From positions 1 through 5,975 of the forward strand of contig JAAVIG010000075.1 of assembly GCA_014796735.1 (NCBI GenBank): a DNA stretch of 5,975 nucleotides, read 5' to 3'. Shown here piece after piece: positions 5,516 to 5,975 of the stretch. This stretch comes from Oscillospiraceae bacterium (GTDB lineage: Bacteria; Bacillota; Clostridia; Oscillospirales; Ruminococcaceae). A program made the translations under genes and the position numbers. The notes under the pieces are model-generated. The model had not been told where the DNA came from. It saw only the letters and a list, made by a program, of their open reading frames with translations, and searched no databases. Positions within the stretch are counted from its first letter, which is position 1. Each line of letters starts with the position of its first letter.

Positions 5516-5625
5516 ATTGTATAAATGAATGTGGGTTAAATTGATGATTTTGTAGTGACAGTGCGATATTTTTGCGTGAAAATGTCAAGAATAGCAGTAC
5601 AGACGCGGCGTCGAACAGCGTTGGC

Positions 5626-5701
5626 GGCGGAGCCGCGGGCGCAAGCCCGCTGAAATGCGAAGCATTTCAAAATTTTCGCGAAGCGAAAATTTGGCTCCGC
5701 C
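5626..5701. repeat. 76-bp perfect four-way-junction (cloverleaf) palindromic repeat
   Basis: The outer stem GGCGGAGCC (5626-5634) pairs perfectly with GGCTCCGCC (5693-5701). Inside are three perfect hairpins with no bases between them. Hairpin A is GCGGGC-GCAA-GCCCGC (5635-5650). Hairpin B is an 8-bp stem with loop GAA (5651-5669). Hairpin C is a 10-bp stem with loop GAA (5670-5692). All 76 bases are used: 33 base pairs and 10 loop bases. It is flanked by GCCCC-TGCTGT-GGGGC (5699-5714), an alternative hairpin overlapping the outer stem. It is not a tRNA, because it lacks tRNA conserved bases and loops of the right size. It most resembles a REP/MITE-type dispersed palindromic element; copy number cannot be seen here. 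Confidence 0.9.
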
Positions 5702-5975
5702 CCTGCTGTGGGGCAGTTATTGTAAAAGGAACGTTTTTAACGGATAGGGTGGCACAACCTCGTTGGGAGAATAAACAAGATAATACATTGTACAAGCCAA
5801 TGGGAGCAGTCAACGTCGCCAATGAAAATACATAATCAATAACGCAGCACCTGCGATCCGAACATGAATAAAACACTACTGCAAATTGCCGACATTTAAC
5901 AATTGATGAACTTATCTAAGTGATATTTCACGCACTAATTTTATGGAGCAAAAAACGAATTGTAAGCACTACGCA

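Larger units (their letters stand above)
5366..5975. other. Gene-poor region of 610 bp
   Basis: After the candidate terminator this stretch is AT-rich to about 5580. It holds a near-consensus promoter at 5487-5515, a GACGCGGCGTC inverted repeat (5602-5612) and the cloverleaf repeat at 5626-5701, followed by about 270 bp with no recognisable content. Open frames exist on both strands across the cloverleaf (a TTG-started frame 5572-5835 plus; 5667-5876 minus). Neither has a good ribosome site or recognisable protein features, and both translate the repeat itself. The window ends before any following gene. Confidence 0.6.

Noticed and set aside
5343..5588. 81-residue minus-strand open frame
   Set aside because: It overlaps the end of the TIGR04086 gene and runs through the AT-rich terminator and promoter region. 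The composition (Asn, Lys, Phe, Tyr) reflects AT-rich noncoding DNA.
5626..5701. tRNA gene, suggested by the 76-nt cloverleaf
   Set aside because: Arm lengths, 3-4 nt loops, perfect stems and absence of T-loop and D-loop conserved bases rule it out.
5745..5790. GGGTGGCAC reminiscent of a T-box antiterminator
   Set aside because: Only a few bases agree, there is no specifier stem or other T-box landmark upstream, no terminator follows, and no tRNA-synthetase or amino-acid gene is visible.
5572..5835. 87-residue TTG-started frame through the cloverleaf, and the opposing 69-residue frame 5667-5876
   Set aside because: There is no clear ribosome site for the plus frame, and parts of both are translations of the palindromic repeat. 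No recognisable domain is present. The stretch after 5715 could be a fragment of something real, but nothing supports a product.

Overview
The window looks chromosomal and most likely comes from a low-to-mid GC Firmicute of class Clostridia, perhaps an Oscillospirales/Ruminococcus-type gut bacterium. This rests on a MecA-type ClpC adaptor, a YajC gene followed by a TIGR04086 (YrzE-like) membrane protein as in Bacillus and clostridia, Rnf-family membrane subunits, strong AGGAGG-type ribosome sites and AT-rich promoters. The genus assignment is inference.

Layout. Positions 1-279 are gene-free. They hold a long G/C-skewed inverted repeat, a pair of diverged direct repeats and a weak candidate terminator. 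Positions 280-2905 (minus strand) are a three-gene operon encoding homologues of RnfD, RnfE and RnfA, transcribed in that order. Divergent from it is a MecA-like adaptor (3012-3599, plus), which converges almost end to end with ribulose-phosphate 3-epimerase (3605-4252, minus). Divergent from rpe, behind a good sigma-A promoter, come yajC (4497-4838) and a TIGR04086 membrane protein (4985-5365). Positions 5366-5975 have no convincing gene, but contain a near-consensus promoter and a 76-bp perfect four-way-junction (cloverleaf) repeat.

Main observation. The rnfD-E-A operon lacks rnfB, rnfC and rnfG within its transcription unit, and its proteins appear to have lost the redox centres of the family. 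All four cysteines that hold the [2Fe-2S] cluster between RnfA and RnfE are replaced (Gly and Pro in RnfE; Asn and Ser in RnfA). The covalent-FMN threonine motif of RnfD is not recognisable. The reading frames are intact and otherwise match the family, and the RnfD homologue has gained a tail of about 125 residues that is strongly basic. This suggests a repurposed, possibly non-redox membrane complex rather than a decaying operon. Its function is unknown.

The remaining genes are housekeeping: pentose-phosphate metabolism (rpe), a Sec-translocon accessory protein (yajC), a small membrane protein and regulated proteolysis (mecA). Nothing in the sequence ties them functionally to the Rnf-like operon beyond adjacency.
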